Shown here piece by piece: positions 48,749 through 58,181 of a stretch of DNA of 64,000 bases. Every line of letters begins with the position of its first letter. Position 1 is the first letter of the stretch. Source of the stretch: Sphingomonas taxi (GTDB lineage Bacteria > Pseudomonadota > Alphaproteobacteria > Sphingomonadales > Sphingomonadaceae); the NCBI GenBank assembly GCA_003240625.1, contig QFMX01000007.1, positions 1 to 64,000 on the forward strand. The letters run 5' to 3'. Under the pieces are notes generated by a model. That model searched no databases, was not told where the DNA came from, and was given only the letters and a program-made list of their open reading frames with translations. A program made the translations under genes and the position numbers.

Positions 48749-49864
48749 ATGATCGATCCCGTCACTCTCGCGCAGGCATTGCTCTGCGTTGACAGCGTCA
48801 CGCCGGCGCGCGGGGCGGTATTCGACGTCCTGGAGGCGGCGCTGGTGCCGCTCGGCTTCGCAGTCGATCGGTTCGTTGTCGGTGAAGCGCCGGACGGTCC
48901 GGTGGAGAATCTGCTTGCCACACGCGGGACCGGGCCGCGGCATCTGGCGTTCGCCGGCCATGTCGACGTCGTTCCCCCGGGCGAGGGCTGGACTGGTTCG
49001 CCCTGGTCCGGCGAAGTCCGCGGCGGGCTGCTGTACGGACGCGGCGCGGTCGACATGAAGGGCGCGGTTGCCGCATTCGTGGCTGCCGCCAGCCGCAGCG
49101 ATGCAGGCACGCTGTCGCTGATCATCACCGGCGACGAGGAGGGGCCGGCGACCTACGGCACCGTCGCATTGATGGAGCGGATGGCCGCGCGGGGCATCGT
49201 ACCCGACCTTTGCCTGGTCGGCGAACCCACCTCGACCACGCGGCTCGGCGACATGATGAAGATCGGGCGGCGCGGGTCGGTGAACATCTGGATCGACGTG
49301 CCTGGGCGCCAGGGCCACGTCGCCTACCCGCATCTCGCCGACAACCCGATCCCGCGCCTGATCGCGATCCTGGCCGAGGTTGAAACCGTCATGCTCGACG
49401 AAGGAACCGACTGGTTCCAGCCGTCGAACATCGAGGTTACCGATATCACCGTCGGCAACCCCGCGCACAACGTCATCCCGGCCAAGGCGTCGGCGCGGCT
49501 CAGCATCCGGTTCAACGATCGGCATCGCGGGGCAGACCTGATCGAGCGCATCCGCACGATTGCCGAACGCCATGCGCCGGGTGCGGTCGTGACCGGCAAG
49601 GTCTCGGGCGAAGCGTTCCTGACGGAGCCGGGTGCGTTTTCCGCGCTTCTCTCGGACGCGATCCTCGCAGCGACGGGCATCACCCCGGAATTGTCGACCA
49701 CCGGCGGCACCTCCGACGCGCGCTTCCTCTCGAAGCTGTGCCCGGTGGTCGAGTTCGGCCTGATCAACGCGACGATGCACAAGGTCGACGAAGCAGTCGC
49801 GGTCGATGACCTGCTGGCGCTGACGGATATCTATGCAGGCGTGATCGACCGCGCGCTGCGATAG
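48749..49864 (+). CDS. dapE: Succinyl-diaminopimelate desuccinylase DapE
   Basis: 371 residues. Di-zinc M20 hydrolase of lysine and peptidoglycan-precursor synthesis that yields LL-diaminopimelate. Metal ligands: His in FAGHVDVVPPG, Asp in YGRGAVDMKGAVAAF, Glu pair in IITGDEEGPA, Glu in CLVGEPTST and the last His in LINATMHKVDE. The dimerisation domain starts at IGRRGSVNIWIDVPGRQGHV. TGGTSDARFL is the DapE-specific segment. Length is normal. Monocistronic; a family D repeat follows. Confidence 0.95.
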   Translation: MIDPVTLAQALLCVDSVTPARGAVFDVLEAALVPLGFAVDRFVVGEAPDGPVENLLATRGTGPRHLAFAGHVDVVPPGEGWTGSPWSGEVRGGLLYGRGAVDMKGAVAAFVAAASRSDAGTLSLIITGDEEGPATYGTVALMERMAARGIVPDLCLVGEPTSTTRLGDMMKIGRRGSVNIWIDVPGRQGHVAYPHLADNPIPRLIAILAEVETVMLDEGTDWFQPSNIEVTDITVGNPAHNVIPAKASARLSIRFNDRHRGADLIERIRTIAERHAPGAVVTGKVSGEAFLTEPGAFSALLSDAILAATGITPELSTTGGTSDARFLSKLCPVVEFGLINATMHKVDEAVAVDDLLALTDIYAGVIDRALR

Positions 49865-49896
49865 CGCCTCCAGTCGTTCGTCTACCCAGTATCTAA

Positions 49897-50022
49897 ATCC
49901 TCCCCCGCTAGGGGGAGGTGGCGCCGAAGGCGACGGAGGGGGAGGAACACGCAACAGCGGTTCTCCCTCACCTCCCCCTCCGTCTGGCGAGAGCCAGCCA
50001 CCTCCCCCTGGCGGGGGAGGAT
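49897..50022. repeat. Inverted repeat, family D
   Basis: Arms ATCCTCCCCCGCTAGGGGGA and CCCCCTGGCGGGGGAGGAT with GCGACGGAGGGGGAGG / CCTCCCCCTCCGTC inside. It lies between convergent dapE and the smr gene and fills almost all of that 173 bp gap. Confidence 0.92.
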
Positions 50023-50037
50023 CAGTCTCGATGCCGC

Positions 50038-50682
50038 CTAATCCCGCCCGCGGCGCAGGACGATATACAGCGCCCCCTGCCCGCCATGCCGCGGATGCGC
50101 ACCGCGCACGGCCGCGATCGAGTCCGCATGACGCGACCCCGCCAGCCAGTCGGCCACCGCCGACCGGATCGCCCCGCGCGCATGCGGGCGCTCGCTCTCG
50201 GGTCGCGGCGGCTTGCCCGTCACCAGCAGGAGCACGCGGTCGCCACGCGCGATTGCCCGCCCCAGACCGACATCGAGCAACGCATGCGCGGAAGCCAGCG
50301 TATGTCCGTGAAGGTCGATAGAGCTATCCGGGCTGACCACGCCGCGCGTCAGCCTCTTGTCCCAGCCACCATCCAGCGTATTCGCGGTGATCGGCTTGGC
50401 GACCGGCCGCGGCGGTAGCACCGGTTTCGCACCCGGGCGGCTCGCGAACGGCGTAACGACGGTACGAACGATCGGCTTCACCCGGCCCAGCGGTGCCGGT
50501 GGCGGCGGAACAACCTTGCCATTGGGCCCGATCACCGGCTTCGGCGGAGGCGGCAGCGGCGGTGCGCGCTCGGGAATGCGGACGGCAACCGCACGCATCG
50601 GCCGGACGGTCTGCATCACCCGCGCCCAGAGTTGCGCCTCCTCGGGGGTAAGGGGGTCAGGGTTGAGGGGTCGGCCCGCCAT
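50038..50682 (-). CDS. Smr/MutS2-C-domain protein
   Basis: 214 residues from ATG 50682; ATG 50694 or 50706 are alternatives, all overlapping the end of mltA. The first 125 residues form a Pro/Val-rich linker. The Smr domain follows: SSIDLHGHTLASAHALLD (DLHG motif), RVLLLVTGKPPR and SIAAVRGAHPRHGGQGALYI, where HGGQGA is the conserved GxGx(L)-type motif. Smr domains are small endonucleases or RNA-processing modules. It is the last gene of the tim44-mltA-smr run; the same order is known from other alphaproteobacteria. Confidence 0.9.
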   Translation of the reverse strand: MAGRPLNPDPLTPEEAQLWARVMQTVRPMRAVAVRIPERAPPLPPPPKPVIGPNGKVVPPPPAPLGRVKPIVRTVVTPFASRPGAKPVLPPRPVAKPITANTLDGGWDKRLTRGVVSPDSSIDLHGHTLASAHALLDVGLGRAIARGDRVLLLVTGKPPRPESERPHARGAIRSAVADWLAGSRHADSIAAVRGAHPRHGGQGALYIVLRRGRD

Positions 50683-52021
50683 ATTGCGCCCCATTCGCTT
50701 GGCCATTGAGACGCTGGACCGTACCGATCGGCAGCAACAGGAACGCGGTGCCACGTCCCGCCATCCCCCCCGCGGTCGACTCCGCCGCAGGCCCAGCGCC
50801 CCAGAACGTGTCGAAGCGATTGCTCCCCTTGATCGCACCGCCGGTATCCTGCGCGACCCACAAACCGCTCGCATCCTGCCGGTCGAGCGACAGGAACACG
50901 GGCGCACCCAGCGGCACGAACTTGACGTCCGCCGCAGCACTCACCTGGCCGGTGACCGGCAGGCCGAGTGCGCCCAAGGGTGCCCCCTCCAGTTCGCGGA
51001 AGAACACGAAGCTCTTGTTCTCGCGCATGATCGCCTGCCCCTCGGCCGGGTGCGCATGGAGCCAGGCGACGATCCCCTGCATCGAGGTCTGCCCCGGTTG
51101 CAGCAACCCGCGCGACTTCATCAGCGCGCCGATGCCGGTATAATCGCGGCCGTTCTGCGTCGCATAGCCGATCCGCAGGATCTCGCCATCGGGCAACCGA
51201 AGTCGCCCCGAACCCTGGATCTGCAGGAAGAACAATTCGACCGGATCGCGCGCCCAGGCGAGGATCGGCGCGCGCCCCGAAAGCGCACCCTGCTCGATCG
51301 CGGTGCGGTCATAATAGGGCACGAGATTGCTGCGATCGACGCGACCGCGGATCTTCTTGCCCTTCAAGCTGGTCGAGAACGCACCGAGATCGACGTCGAT
51401 CAGGTCGTTGGGCCGCCCATAGATAGGCGCATAGCCATCGCGACGCTCGAGCGAACCAGCGATCTCAGGCTCGTAATAGCCCGTCGCGAACGCCTTGCCG
51501 TCACCGACCTGCACCGCCTCGAACCACTGCTTGAAAAAAATCCGCGCACCGCCGCGAGGAACCGAGGCCGCCGCCGCACAGGCCGGCTGCCAATCGGTGC
51601 CACGCGTTAGGCCCGACGTATCGGTACGACGCATCAGCGAAGGACAGCTCGTGATAAAGGCCGACAGCGCCGACTGCGCCTGCGTCTCGTCGATCGGCAG
51701 GCTGGCGATCGGCGGACCGGCGATCACGCCGGCAGCAACCGCGTTGGTCGGTGCCGTCGGCGTTACCACGGGAATCGGCAACATCGGCACAGCGCCGACG
51801 ATCCGCGCCGGCATCTGGATGCCACGGATGTTGGGCGAAGCACCCGTATCGCGCGAAGGATGCACACGCACGGGCTCGCGCGAGGGTTCGCGATCTGCGT
51901 TGCCGCCCCGATCGACCGGTGCGGGAGCCGAACGGGGCGGCGCGACGCCACCGACGCACGCGCTCAACAGCAGCGAAAGACCAAGTCCGCCGAGCCCCGC
52001 CCCCCTGAAGCGCACGGTCAC
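50657..52021 (-). CDS. mltA: Membrane-bound lytic murein transglycosylase A
   Basis: 454 residues from GTG 52021 (GTGA overlap with the tim44-like gene). Lipoprotein: LGLSLLLSACVGG gives the lipobox Cys near 22. A Pro/Val/Thr-rich linker of about 90 residues follows, then the MltA domain with KQWFEAVQVGDGKAFATGYY and EPEIAGS, and the 3D domain with the acidic catalytic area GSGRLRLPDGEILRIGYATQ, RENKSFVFF, PLGAPVFLS and VAQDTGGAIKGSNRFDTFWG (the last holds the catalytic Asp pair). Cleaves peptidoglycan glycan strands to anhydromuropeptides. Confidence 0.95.
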   Translation of the reverse strand: MTVRFRGAGLGGLGLSLLLSACVGGVAPPRSAPAPVDRGGNADREPSREPVRVHPSRDTGASPNIRGIQMPARIVGAVPMLPIPVVTPTAPTNAVAAGVIAGPPIASLPIDETQAQSALSAFITSCPSLMRRTDTSGLTRGTDWQPACAAAASVPRGGARIFFKQWFEAVQVGDGKAFATGYYEPEIAGSLERRDGYAPIYGRPNDLIDVDLGAFSTSLKGKKIRGRVDRSNLVPYYDRTAIEQGALSGRAPILAWARDPVELFFLQIQGSGRLRLPDGEILRIGYATQNGRDYTGIGALMKSRGLLQPGQTSMQGIVAWLHAHPAEGQAIMRENKSFVFFRELEGAPLGALGLPVTGQVSAAADVKFVPLGAPVFLSLDRQDASGLWVAQDTGGAIKGSNRFDTFWGAGPAAESTAGGMAGRGTAFLLLPIGTVQRLNGQANGAQYGGPTPQP

Positions 52022-52662
52022 GCCTCGTCGGTGTCGGCGAGCTTCCAGTTCGGATCGCTGCTCTTCAGCGTCCGTGCGAACGTCCAGACATCATGCGTCT
52101 CGACCGCGTCGGTCAGCGACCCGGCCAGGACATTGCCCTCGCCGTCGCGCGTGACGGCCGCGATGTCCGCATCGAACCGCACCGTGATCCGCGCATCGCG
52201 ACCCGACACGCTCGCATCGGATATCACCGCGCGCTCGATGGAGACGAGACGGTTGTCGAGCACTTCGCCAGCCGCGACCCTCGCTGCGATCGCCTCGGCG
52301 AACGCCGCCCGGACGTCGTCTTCGGCGAGATAGCCCAGCTGCTCCTCGTCGCCCTTCCAGAATGCTTCGAGCACCATGCGGTACGCCGCCTGTGCGCCTT
52401 CGAGGAACTGGTTGACGTCGAACCCGGCTTCGGCGGCGACGATCGAACGCAAGCCTGCTTCGGCGCGCGGCTCGATGTTGCGGCTGGCGACCTCGCGGGG
52501 CTCGGGCGTCGCATCCATCGTTCGCGGAACGGCGGCAAGCGCAGGACGGTCCTCGGCCGCGCGCGGCAAGGGCTGTTCATGCCCCGTCCGCTTGCCGAGC
52601 ACGCTATACAGTCGCATCGCTAAGAAGCCTGCAACCATCGCGAGAAGAACTACGTAAAACAA
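52018..52662 (-). CDS. Tim44/TimA-like membrane protein
   Basis: 214 residues from TTG 52662, selected because GGAGG lies five nt upstream; ATG 52689 is in frame but has no such site. One N-terminal membrane helix (LFYVVLLAMVAGFLAMRLYS) followed by the RLYSVLGKRTG motif, a low-complexity linker, then the Tim44-like lipocalin-type domain from about residue 80 (AAEAGFDVNQFLEGAQAAYR to the end). Bacterial relatives are thought to assist export or membrane-protein assembly, and the gene is often close to secB, as here (divergent). Confidence 0.92.
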   Translation of the reverse strand: MFYVVLLAMVAGFLAMRLYSVLGKRTGHEQPLPRAAEDRPALAAVPRTMDATPEPREVASRNIEPRAEAGLRSIVAAEAGFDVNQFLEGAQAAYRMVLEAFWKGDEEQLGYLAEDDVRAAFAEAIAARVAAGEVLDNRLVSIERAVISDASVSGRDARITVRFDADIAAVTRDGEGNVLAGSLTDAVETHDVWTFARTLKSSDPNWKLADTDEA

Positions 52663-52829
52663 CCGTGCCTCCGATCTTCGGGCTAACATAGGCCAAAGCT
52701 GCGCTTATTCAAACCCGGGCCCGTTGAAACGCCCGGTCGGCACTGCTACTCGCAGCCCCCTGACCGACATGAACGCGCAAGCGTGCCGCTTCGGTCCCTA
52801 TTTCACGCTTCTTCGCAAGGACACGACGA

Positions 52830-53351
52830 ATGGATGATCAGGACAATGGCGTGACCGCGCCCGACCAGATGGGCGACCAGCTCGTGAACGGCGAGGACAC
52901 GATTCCCGCCGCCGGCCTGATCTCGCAATACGTCAAGGATCTGTCGTTCGAGAACCCGAACGCGCCTGCCGTCTACCAGAACCAGACCCCGCCGGCGATC
53001 GACGTGCAGTTCAACATCGGCGCGGCGCAGGTCGGCGACGAAGTGCACGAGGTCGTGCTGAAGATCGACGTCCGTGCCGAGACCGATGGGCAGGTCGCCT
53101 TCATCGTCGACCTTTCGTACGCAGGGCTCTTCGGGCTGCGCAACATCCCGGCCGAGCACGTCCAGCCGTTCCTGCTGGGTGAAGCGCCGCGCCTGCTGTT
53201 CCCGTTCGCCCGCCGCGTGCTTTCCGACGCTGTGCGTGACGGTGGCTTCCCGCCGCTGCTGCTCGAGCCGATCGATTTCGGCCAGCTGTACCTGACCCAG
53301 TCGGAGCAGCAGGGCATCCAGCCGAACGTCGGTGATTTCGGCCAGGCTTGA
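52830..53351 (+). CDS. secB: Protein-export chaperone SecB
   Basis: 173 residues. Tetrameric cytosolic chaperone that keeps preproteins unfolded for SecA. Core motifs: ISQYVKDLSFENPNAP, IDVQFNIGAAQVGDEVHEVV, FIVDLSYAGLFGLRNIP and LLFPFARRVLSDAVRDGGFP, then PIDFGQLYLTQSEQQG. The 20-residue leader is acidic. Transcribed away from the tim44-like gene; murJ follows 25 nt downstream, so the two may share a transcript. Confidence 0.97.
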   Translation: MDDQDNGVTAPDQMGDQLVNGEDTIPAAGLISQYVKDLSFENPNAPAVYQNQTPPAIDVQFNIGAAQVGDEVHEVVLKIDVRAETDGQVAFIVDLSYAGLFGLRNIPAEHVQPFLLGEAPRLLFPFARRVLSDAVRDGGFPPLLLEPIDFGQLYLTQSEQQGIQPNVGDFGQA

Positions 53352-53376
53352 TCGAGCGGAGGCGGGGCGCGCGTAG

Positions 53377-54942
53377 ATGAACCTGACCAAGGCACTGGGA
53401 TCGGTCGGCGGGCTGACGCTCGCCAGCCGTGTCCTGGGACTGGTTCGCGACTCGCTGTTCGCGCGGTTCGTCGGCGCGGGGTTCGCGTCGGACGCGTTCC
53501 TGATCGCGTTCCGCCTCCCCAACATGTTCCGCGCCCTCTTCGCGGAGGGCGCGTTCTCCGCTGCGTTCATTCCGATGTTCAATCGGAAGGTCGGCGACAA
53601 GACCGGGCGCGGACTGCCCGACGGCATCGCGTTCGCCGAGGACGCGCTGTCGGTGTTGCTGCCGACCTTGATCGCGATGACGGTGTTGTTCGAGCTCGCG
53701 GCGTGGCCGATGACGTGGCTGCTGACCTTCGGGTTCAACGGCGCGAGCGCGGAGCGGTTCGACTATGTCGTCCATCTCTCGCGGATCACCCTCCCCTATC
53801 TGCTGCTGATCAGCCTCGTATCGCTGCTCGGCGGCATCCTCAATTCGCTGCACAAGTTTTGGATCAACGCCGCCGCGCCGATCCTGCTGAACGCGACGCT
53901 GATCGCCGCGCTGTTGCTGTTCCACGAGCGCCAGCCGCTGCTGACCGCGCGCAACCAGGCGATCGCGGTGACGGTGTCGGGGGCGTTGCAGCTTCTGTGG
54001 CTGATCTGGGCCTGTCGCGCATCCGGGGTGAAGCTCCGCCTCAAGCGCCCGCAACTCAACCCCGACGTGAAGAAACTCATGTCGCTGATCTGGCCCGCCG
54101 CCGCCGGGGCCGGCGCGGTGCAGATCAACCTCGTCGTCTCGACCGCGCTCGCCGCCGCTTTGCTGCCGGCCGGCTCGGTCTCGTACATCTATTTCGCCGA
54201 CCGTCTGAACCAGCTTCCGCTGGGTCTGATCGGCATCGGTCTCGGCACCGTCCTGCTTCCCACCATCTCGCGCCAGCTCGGCCGCGGCGAGGAGGCCGAG
54301 GCGATGACCACGCAGAACCGCGGCATGGAACTCGCGCTGTTCCTGACGCTGCCCGCAACGGTCGCGCTGATCGTCTGCGGCGTGCCGATCGTCGGGGCCC
54401 TGTTCCAGCACGGCAAGTTCGCGCTCGACGACAGCGTGCTGACCGCGCAGGCGCTCGCCGCCTTCTCGATCGGACTGCCGTCGTACATCCTCGTGAAGGT
54501 GCTGACGCCGGGCTATTACGCACGCTCCGACACGAAGACGCCGGTGCGCTATGCAACGATGTCGATGGTCGTGAACCTCGTCCTCAACCTCGCCTTCATC
54601 AAACCGCTTGGTCACATGGGTCCACCGCTCGCCACCGCGATCGCGAGCACGGTCAACGTCGCGATGCTCTACCGCACGCTCGTCCGGCGCGGTCACTTCA
54701 CTCCCGACGCGCGGTTGCGCCGGCGGACGTGGCGGCTGCTGGTCGCCGCGCTGATCATGGGCGTCGTGATGTTTTTCCTCAACGACCTGTTCCAGCCGTT
54801 CGTGACCGGCACCAGCATCCAGCGCTGGGGGGCGATGCTGGTGCTGGTTACCACCGGCGGCGTAGTCTATGCGATCGCAACATTGCTCACCGGCGCGTTC
54901 CGGCTGGGCGACATTTCCACGCTTCTGCGTCGTTCACGATAG
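53377..54942 (+). CDS. murJ: Lipid II flippase MurJ (MviN)
   Basis: 521 residues, 14 membrane helices of the MOP superfamily. Moves lipid II across the inner membrane for peptidoglycan synthesis. Family landmarks: LTLASRVLGLVRDSLFARFV (helix 1, Arg residues), FRLPNMFRALFAEGAFSAAF with IPMF, LPYLLLISLVSLLGGILNSL and SYIYFADRLNQLPLGLIGIG with GTVLLPTISRQL. Complete and of normal length. trpS starts 8 nt after its stop, so they form an operon with secB upstream. Confidence 0.96.
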   Translation: MNLTKALGSVGGLTLASRVLGLVRDSLFARFVGAGFASDAFLIAFRLPNMFRALFAEGAFSAAFIPMFNRKVGDKTGRGLPDGIAFAEDALSVLLPTLIAMTVLFELAAWPMTWLLTFGFNGASAERFDYVVHLSRITLPYLLLISLVSLLGGILNSLHKFWINAAAPILLNATLIAALLLFHERQPLLTARNQAIAVTVSGALQLLWLIWACRASGVKLRLKRPQLNPDVKKLMSLIWPAAAGAGAVQINLVVSTALAAALLPAGSVSYIYFADRLNQLPLGLIGIGLGTVLLPTISRQLGRGEEAEAMTTQNRGMELALFLTLPATVALIVCGVPIVGALFQHGKFALDDSVLTAQALAAFSIGLPSYILVKVLTPGYYARSDTKTPVRYATMSMVVNLVLNLAFIKPLGHMGPPLATAIASTVNVAMLYRTLVRRGHFTPDARLRRRTWRLLVAALIMGVVMFFLNDLFQPFVTGTSIQRWGAMLVLVTTGGVVYAIATLLTGAFRLGDISTLLRRSR

Positions 54943-54950
54943 GTCTTTCA

Positions 54951-55958
54951 ATGCGCGTTGTTTCCGGCATCAAGCCCACCGGTAATCTCCACCTCGGCAA
55001 TTACCTGGGGGCGGTGAAGCAGTGGGTGAAGGGACAAGACGACGTCGCGGCGCAGGGCGGGGAATCGCTATTCTTCATCGCCGATCTCCATGCCCCGACC
55101 GAATGGATCGCGCCGGCGGAACTGTCGGCCCACACGATCGAGGTCGCCGCGACGATGATCGCGGCCGGGATCGATCCGGCGAAGTCGATCCTGTTCAACC
55201 AGGCCCGCGTCCCCGCGCACAGCGAGTTGGCGTGGCTGCTCAACACCGTCGCGCGCGTCGGCTGGCTGAACCGGATGACGCAGTTCAAGGACAAGGCGGG
55301 CAAGAACCGCGAAGGCGCGAGCGTCGGGCTGTACGACTACCCCGTGCTGATGGCGGCCGACGTGCTGCTCTACAACGCGACGCACGTGCCGGTCGGCGAG
55401 GACCAGAAGCAGCATCTCGAACTCGCGCGCGACATCGCCACCAAGTTCAACGGCGACTACGGCGTCGACCTGTTCACGCTGCCCGCGCCGCTGATCAGTA
55501 AGGCGGCGCCGCGGATCATGTCGTTGCGCGATGCGTCGGCGAAGATGTCGAAGTCGAACCCGTCCGAGCAGTCGGTGGTCAAGCTGATCGACAGCGACGA
55601 CACCATCGCCGACAAGTTCCGCAAGGCGAAGACCGATCCCGACAATTTGCCGGCAACGGTCGAGGAGCTGGGGGATCGGGCGGAGGCCCGCAACCTGCTG
55701 ACGATCTACGCGGCGTTGGCGGATAGCGACGTGCCGACGGTGCTCGGCGAGTTCGGCGGCAAGGGCTTCGGCGCATTCAAGCCTGCGCTGGCGGATCTGG
55801 CGGTGGCGAAGCTGGGGCCGATCCGTGACGAGATGGTTCGGTTGCTGGACGATCGCAGCGCGGTGACGGCGGTGCTGCAGGCAGGCGCGGAGAAGGCGCG
55901 CGCGCTGGCGGCACCGGTGTTGAAGGCGACGCAGGACGCAATGGGGTTGCAGGTCTGA
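54951..55958 (+). CDS. trpS: Tryptophanyl-tRNA synthetase
   Basis: 335 residues from ATG 54951. Class I synthetase that attaches tryptophan to tRNA-Trp. HIGH-like motif PTGNLHLGNYLGAVKQW at the start and KMSKS in DASAKMSKSNPSEQS. LYDYPVLMAADVLLYNATHV and VGEDQKQHLELARDIA form the Trp and ATP sites. Usual length for bacterial TrpS. Two inverted repeats follow before convergent dnaA. Confidence 0.97.
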   Translation: MRVVSGIKPTGNLHLGNYLGAVKQWVKGQDDVAAQGGESLFFIADLHAPTEWIAPAELSAHTIEVAATMIAAGIDPAKSILFNQARVPAHSELAWLLNTVARVGWLNRMTQFKDKAGKNREGASVGLYDYPVLMAADVLLYNATHVPVGEDQKQHLELARDIATKFNGDYGVDLFTLPAPLISKAAPRIMSLRDASAKMSKSNPSEQSVVKLIDSDDTIADKFRKAKTDPDNLPATVEELGDRAEARNLLTIYAALADSDVPTVLGEFGGKGFGAFKPALADLAVAKLGPIRDEMVRLLDDRSAVTAVLQAGAEKARALAAPVLKATQDAMGLQV

Positions 55959-56026
55959 GACTGCTTATCCGTTATCGTGACGGTTCACTTGGCGCCTGAG
56001 TACCCGACCGTCACCCCTGCACCATA

Positions 56027-56114
56027 ACCGTCACCCCAGCGAAAGCTGGGGTCTCCCCCGTTGCACGCGACATCCGCCAAACTGAAAGATCCCAGCTTTC
56101 GCTCGAATGACGGT
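56027..56114. repeat. Inverted repeat after trpS
   Basis: Arms ACCGTCACCCCAGCGAAAGC and CCCAGCTTTCGCTCGAATGACGGT with one mismatched patch. Related in style to family A (ends in CCGTCA/TGACGG). Confidence 0.75.
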
Positions 56115-56140
56115 GGTGCTGGGATGACGATTGACCCGTC

Positions 56141-56223
56141 CCGTCATCCTGACGAAAGTCAGGATCCAGAGCCATGCAGGGTAGCATCCGTAACTCTGGA
56201 TCCTGACTTTCGTCAGGATGACA
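56141..56223. repeat. Inverted repeat, family A
   Basis: Arms CCGTCATCCTGACGAAAGTC and CTGACTTTCGTCAGGATGACA with GGATCCAGAG / CTCTGGATCC inside. With the copy at 56027 it fills the 276 bp between convergent trpS and dnaA. Confidence 0.92.
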
Positions 56224-56234
56224 GACGTTGTGGC

Positions 56235-57734
56235 CTAGCCCTCAAGCTCGCGCATCAGCACGCGCACCGCCGCATCGATATCCCGGTCCGAATCCCGCAG
56301 TTCCTCGATCTTGCGCACCGCATGGATCACCGTCGAGTGATCGCGCCCGCCGAACTTCCGCCCGATCTCCGGCAGCGACCGGGTCGTCAGCCGCTTGGCC
56401 AGATACATCGCGATCTGCCGCGGCCGTGCCACCGCCCGCGCCCGTCGCGCCGAAATCAAATCGAGCGGCTTCAGTTCGAAATGCGCCGACACCAGCTTCT
56501 GGATCTCGTCGATCGTCACGCGCTTCTGCGCGCCGCGGAGCACTTCACCCAGCGTCGCGACCGCGAAGTCGAGATCGATCGTGTCCCCGGTCAGCTGTGC
56601 ATACGCCACGACGCGGTTCAGTGCGCCCTCCAGCTCGCGGATGTTCGCATGGATGCGGGCGGCGAGCAGGTCGAGCACGTCGGTCGGCACGCGCATGTCC
56701 GGCAGGTCGACGAGCTTCCGGTCGAGGATCGTCCGGCGCAGCGTCAGGTCGGGCGCCTTGATATCCGCGACCAGCCCGACCGCCATCCGGCTGATGATCC
56801 GCGCCTCGACGCCTTCCAGCGCCTGCGGGCAGCGATCGGCGGAGATCACCAGCCGCTTGCCCGCCGCCATGATCTCGTTGACCGTGTGGAAGAACTCCTC
56901 CTGCGTCGCGTCCTTGCCGGCGATGAACTGGAGGTCGTCGATCAGCAGCAGGTCGGCACCGCGCAGCCGCTGCTTGAACGCATGCGTATCGCGCGCGCGC
57001 ATCGCCGCGACGAAATCGTACATGAAGCGCTCGGCGGACATGCACAGCACGATCGCGTGCGGGTTATGCTCGAGGAACGCGTGGCCGATCGCGTGCATGA
57101 GGTGGGTCTTGCCCTGCCCCGTGCCGCTGTGAAGGAACAGAGGGCTGAACCGGACCGGACCCGGCTCGGCGAGCACCTTGGCCGCGTTGAACGCGACCTT
57201 GTTCGACGGATCCACGACGAATCGCTCGAACGTGTACCGCGGATCGAGCGGCGGGCGTTCGGCGGGCACCCCGACCGGCGCCGCTGCCACGACCGGCGCA
57301 GGCGCAGGCTTCAGCGACGGATCGACGCCGAACTTCATCACAACCTGTGCAGGTTGCGCAGCCGGCTTGGGTTCTGCGACCGGCTTGGCTTCGACGACCG
57401 GCTTCGGCGCGGCAGGCTCAACGACCACCGAATCCGCCACCGGGTCTATCGCCAGCATGACGGGCGCGCGACCCGGCACCCGGGTCTCGATCTGGACGGT
57501 GCGGACGTTGGGCAGGATCTGCTTGAATTCGAGCACGAGTCGATCGGCGTAATGATTGCGGACCCAGTTCGTCATGAACGCCGATGGCAGCGCGAGGCGG
57601 ATCGTGTCGCGATCCTCACCCGGGATCAGCTCGATCGGCTTCAGCCACTGCTCGAACAGCCGCGCGCCTGCCGACTCGCGCAAGGACGCACGCACGCGGG
57701 CCCAGGCCTTCTCGGCCTCGGTCGCGTGGGTCAT
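56235..57734 (-). CDS. dnaA: Chromosomal replication initiator DnaA
   Basis: 499 residues from ATG 57734 (AAGGA just upstream); a GTG seven codons earlier is possible. Domain I (ARVRASLRESAGARLFEQWL) is followed by a long Pro/Ala/Val linker with repeated AKPVAEPKPAA-like units (domain II). The AAA+ domain III has Walker A HSGTGQGKTHLMHAIG and Walker B DLLLIDDLQFIAGKDATQEE. Domain IV has the DNA-binding signature GGRDHSTVIHAVRKIEEL. It binds DnaA boxes at the origin. No clear DnaA-box cluster is next to the gene, which is common in alphaproteobacteria. Confidence 0.97.
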   Translation of the reverse strand: MTHATEAEKAWARVRASLRESAGARLFEQWLKPIELIPGEDRDTIRLALPSAFMTNWVRNHYADRLVLEFKQILPNVRTVQIETRVPGRAPVMLAIDPVADSVVVEPAAPKPVVEAKPVAEPKPAAQPAQVVMKFGVDPSLKPAPAPVVAAAPVGVPAERPPLDPRYTFERFVVDPSNKVAFNAAKVLAEPGPVRFSPLFLHSGTGQGKTHLMHAIGHAFLEHNPHAIVLCMSAERFMYDFVAAMRARDTHAFKQRLRGADLLLIDDLQFIAGKDATQEEFFHTVNEIMAAGKRLVISADRCPQALEGVEARIISRMAVGLVADIKAPDLTLRRTILDRKLVDLPDMRVPTDVLDLLAARIHANIRELEGALNRVVAYAQLTGDTIDLDFAVATLGEVLRGAQKRVTIDEIQKLVSAHFELKPLDLISARRARAVARPRQIAMYLAKRLTTRSLPEIGRKFGGRDHSTVIHAVRKIEELRDSDRDIDAAVRVLMRELEG

Positions 57735-58124
57735 CGGTCCTTGCCACTTCGTCACGCGCACACTTCTCCGACCCCGCACGACACGCGTGCAGGTGACATA
57801 GTCCCGACAGAAAATGGCCCCCAGACGACCCCAAGGGTCATCCGGCATCTTCGCCCTGTTTGTTGATGCAGCGGTGGAAACCACCGTCGCTGTGAGCCCC
57901 GTTATGAAGCGATCAGCGATCCGAGCAAGGCCCCGACGCGTCACATTTTCGAAATAAAGCGGGTTGACTTGATCAAGCCGCGGAAATGCGTCGATATTTT
58001 TATAAGTCGCTGTGTTTACGCATTTTTTGCAATTTCGGCGATTGCATGACGTGATTCTCTCGCACACGAATCGTGGCGAATCCTAGGGTTATGCGGACTC
58101 TCCGGAGGTTCCCTTCGCACACGC
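57735..58124. other. dnaA upstream region, no gene
   Basis: About 390 bp between dnaA and the rpsT terminator. It contains the AT-richest part of this end of the window (57945-58040, with ATATTTTTATAA and CATTTTTTGCAA), a likely dnaA promoter area; on the minus strand TATAAA lies near 57998. A small hairpin CGGTGG/CCACCG is at 57872-57886. I saw no perfect TTATCCACA box on either strand, so there is no support for an origin here. Confidence 0.5.
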
Positions 58125-58154
58125 AAAAAACCCGCCGGGAATGTCCCGACGGGT
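58125..58154 (-). terminator. Intrinsic terminator after rpsT
   Basis: Minus strand: ACCCGTCGGGA, short loop, TCCCGGCGGGT followed by TTTTT. It begins 28 nt after the rpsT stop codon. Confidence 0.92.
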
Positions 58155-58181
58155 GATCCGCTTTCGACAGTGATCGTTCGC

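Noticed and set aside
57735..58181. Chromosomal origin beside dnaA
   Set aside because: AT-rich, but no DnaA-box cluster seen; alphaproteobacterial origins are usually elsewhere.
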